A stretch of DNA of 26,466 nucleotides. Origin: an uncultured Bacteroidales bacterium. GTDB taxonomy: Bacteria; Bacteroidota; Bacteroidia; Bacteroidales; UBA932. Numbering within the stretch: the stretch's first letter is position 1; every line of letters begins with the position of its first letter. This document shows positions 24,967-26,466 of this stretch, piece by piece. The notes under the pieces were generated by a model. That model saw only the letters and a program-made list of their open reading frames with translations, did no database searches and had not been told where the DNA came from. The DNA lies in NCBI GenBank assembly GCA_900546445.1, contig URCV01000023.1:1-26466 (forward strand). The letters are read 5' to 3'. The position numbers were made by a program, and so were the translations under genes.

Positions 24967-25848
24967 ATGCCTACAGCTTACTACAAATCACAAGATAAAA
25001 ACTTCACGCTTCTTAAGGGAGATTGCATCGAACTATTGAATTCATTTGATTTCAAGTTCGATATGATTTTCGCGGATCCTCCCTATCACCTTTCTAATGG
25101 TGGCATAAGCATACAGAGCGGCATCCCCGTATCTGTAAACAAGGGTCAATGGGATAAATCTCAGGGATTTGAAGAAGACTACAAATTCGACAAGACCTGG
25201 CTGGCTACGTGTAGAGAGCATTTAAAGTCCGACGGCACCATCTGGGTAAGCGGGACCTATCATAACATTTTTTCCGTAGCACGTTGCCTAACAGAACTGG
25301 GGTTCAAGATTCTCAACTGCATTACCTGGGTAAAGACCAATCCACCTCCGAACCTTTCTTGCAGATATTTCACGTATTCTGCAGAGTACATATTATGGGC
25401 TCGTAAAGAACAAAAGACAGCTCACTATTACAACTACGAGCTTATGAAGAAAATCAACGGAGGCACACAGATGCGTGATGTCTGGACACTACCGGCTATT
25501 TCTCCGTGGGAGAAATCCTGTGGTAAACACCCTACACAAAAGCCTCTATGCGTCCTGTCCAGAGTCATTCAGGCATCCACAAAACCGGGAGCCTGGATTA
25601 TGGACCCATTCACCGGGAGTAGCACTACCGGCATCGCTGCTACCCTTCTAGGGCGACGTTTTCTGGGTATAGACCAAGAAGAAAAGTTCCTCGAGATAAG
25701 CAAAGCACGTCGCGAAGAACTAAATAGCATAAAGCGCAGACAAGAGATTCTAGACAAATTAGACAGACAGGCCAAACTATTTCAAGACAACGACATACGA
25801 GTTCTAAATGAACCCAGCGCATTCTATGGCCCGGACTTGCCGTTTTAA
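24967..25848 (+). CDS. DNA adenine methyltransferase, DpnA type
   Basis: Second adenine methylase of the system, of the beta class: catalytic motif DPPY (37-40) comes first and the AdoMet motif DPFTGSSTTG (213-222) near the C-terminus. The 293-residue length and the WVKTNPPPN and HPTQKP segments agree with DpnA, which can also methylate single-stranded DNA in Streptococcus pneumoniae. Whether this one does so is inference. It starts 5 bases after the nuclease stop. Its TAA interlocks with the stop of the convergent gene (shared TTAA). Confidence 0.93.
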   Translation: MPTAYYKSQDKNFTLLKGDCIELLNSFDFKFDMIFADPPYHLSNGGISIQSGIPVSVNKGQWDKSQGFEEDYKFDKTWLATCREHLKSDGTIWVSGTYHNIFSVARCLTELGFKILNCITWVKTNPPPNLSCRYFTYSAEYILWARKEQKTAHYYNYELMKKINGGTQMRDVWTLPAISPWEKSCGKHPTQKPLCVLSRVIQASTKPGAWIMDPFTGSSTTGIAATLLGRRFLGIDQEEKFLEISKARREELNSIKRRQEILDKLDRQAKLFQDNDIRVLNEPSAFYGPDLPF

Positions 25849-26381
25849 TCCCAAATCGTCATTAAAGCTTTATAATTCATCTCTCTACCGCTCTGATTCC
25901 AATAAGTCATATCTTGTTCGATAAAGAGCCATTTTATAGTATACAAGAGTAAATCAAGAGGTAGTCCTTTTGTAAAATGGCAAGTCTCGATCTCTTCATC
26001 ACTAGGCTCCTCGCAATCATAAACCTTTGAGATAAGAGTCTTTAGCTTCATGCTATCTTCCGGATTCTCATCGACCTTTTCACGAACGTCGTCCCAGATT
26101 TCACTGTGACGTGGTCGATTTCCTGAGCTCAATACATTTCCATTTTTTCCGTACCTGAACTGATAGTCTTCGACACGGACCTCGAAATCCATCCCTTTAT
26201 TCTTAAAGGCTGGTCTGTGAAGATAAATTTTCTTTCCATTCTTTCCGGTCTCCACAAAATAATCGTAGTAATTCCACTCTTCTGAAGTTCCTGGCTTCTC
26301 CTTAAGAAAAAGTCTAATCACCTTATTGTGATAATCTTCGCGATTAGTAGCCTTGATCGTAACTGTTTTCTGTGTTTTCAT
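25845..26381 (-). CDS. Unrecognised protein next to the restriction system
   Basis: A 178-residue soluble protein. The N-terminus is basic (KTQKTVTIKATNRED), the middle is strand-rich and polar (WNYYDYFVETGKNGKKIYLH), an acidic helix follows (ENPEDSMKLKTLI), and the C-terminus is aromatic (KWLFIEQDMTYWNQSGREM). No signal peptide or membrane helix is visible, and I recognise no domain. Its A+T content is higher than that of the housekeeping genes, as in the adjoining restriction genes, which suggests acquisition together. A role in restriction-modification is possible from position only. The ATG at 26381 is the first Met of the frame. Confidence 0.7.
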   Translation of the reverse strand: MKTQKTVTIKATNREDYHNKVIRLFLKEKPGTSEEWNYYDYFVETGKNGKKIYLHRPAFKNKGMDFEVRVEDYQFRYGKNGNVLSSGNRPRHSEIWDDVREKVDENPEDSMKLKTLISKVYDCEEPSDEEIETCHFTKGLPLDLLLYTIKWLFIEQDMTYWNQSGREMNYKALMTIWD

Positions 26382-26401
26382 ATTGTTTGTTTCCAGTTGA
26401 A

Positions 26402-26420
26402 ATCCAAATAAAAATGGATC
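26402..26420 (-). promoter_or_regulatory. Short inverted repeat with GATC upstream of the last gene
   Basis: ATCCA at 26402-26406 is repeated inverted as TGGAT at 26415-26419 over an A+T-rich 8-base loop, and a GATC site lies at 26417-26420. It is about 20-40 bases before the start of the minus-strand gene, so it may be an operator whose GATC is a target of the neighbouring methylases. The repeat is short and could be chance. Confidence 0.25.
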
Positions 26421-26466
26421 TCGATTTATTAGTTAAACATTTATATTCTTTATAATCAATATCTTA

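Overview
The window reads as a chromosomal segment of a Bacteroidota member, most likely order Bacteroidales. The reasons are the gene content (SDR-type threonine dehydrogenase paired with kbl; oadG-oadA-oadB; a kinase-less PASTA protein beside rluD), promoters of the Bacteroidetes form TTTG-N19-TAnnTTTG upstream of gyrB and oadG, and the lack of clear Shine-Dalgarno sites. It is mostly housekeeping DNA with an A+T-richer accessory tail at the right end. No rRNA, tRNA, CRISPR array or transposase was found.

Layout. 1-725: no convincing gene; nested inverted repeats at 50-194 that could fold into a branched RNA, and weak minus-strand coding traces (possible gene remnant). 726-3793 (+): lon and ung, overlapping. 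3790-17077 (-): a block of 12 tightly packed genes reading gyrB, HD-domain membrane phosphohydrolase (PgpH-like), trigger factor, threonine dehydrogenase, kbl, unknown secreted protein, PASTA protein, rluD, lnt, coaD, thioredoxin-fold secreted protein, small basic protein. Most junctions are overlaps or gaps under 15 nt; the only real gap is 139 nt before rluD. 17147-18265 (-): outer-membrane beta-barrel protein, divergent from an MFS transporter at 18305 (+). 19547-22870 (+): oadG-oadA-oadB, a sodium-pumping oxaloacetate decarboxylase, closed by a strong terminator. 22908-23084 (-): a 58-residue membrane protein whose stop codon lies in the loop of that terminator. 23190-25848 (+): a DpnII-type restriction-modification operon (Dam-like methylase, DpnII-family nuclease, DpnA-like methylase), predicted to act on GATC. 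25845-26381 (-): an unrecognised protein convergent with that operon.

How the genes work together. Threonine dehydrogenase and kbl convert threonine to glycine plus acetyl-CoA. OadGAB couples oxaloacetate decarboxylation to Na+ export. Lon, trigger factor and the thioredoxin-fold protein serve protein quality control; lnt matures lipoproteins; coaD makes a CoA precursor. The points most worth a second look are a trigger factor that seems to lack its PPIase domain, the DpnII system with its DpnA-type second methylase and unknown neighbour, the unexplained structured region at the left end, the small protein that shares its 3' end with a terminator, and an identical 16-base promoter core in front of gyrB and oadG.
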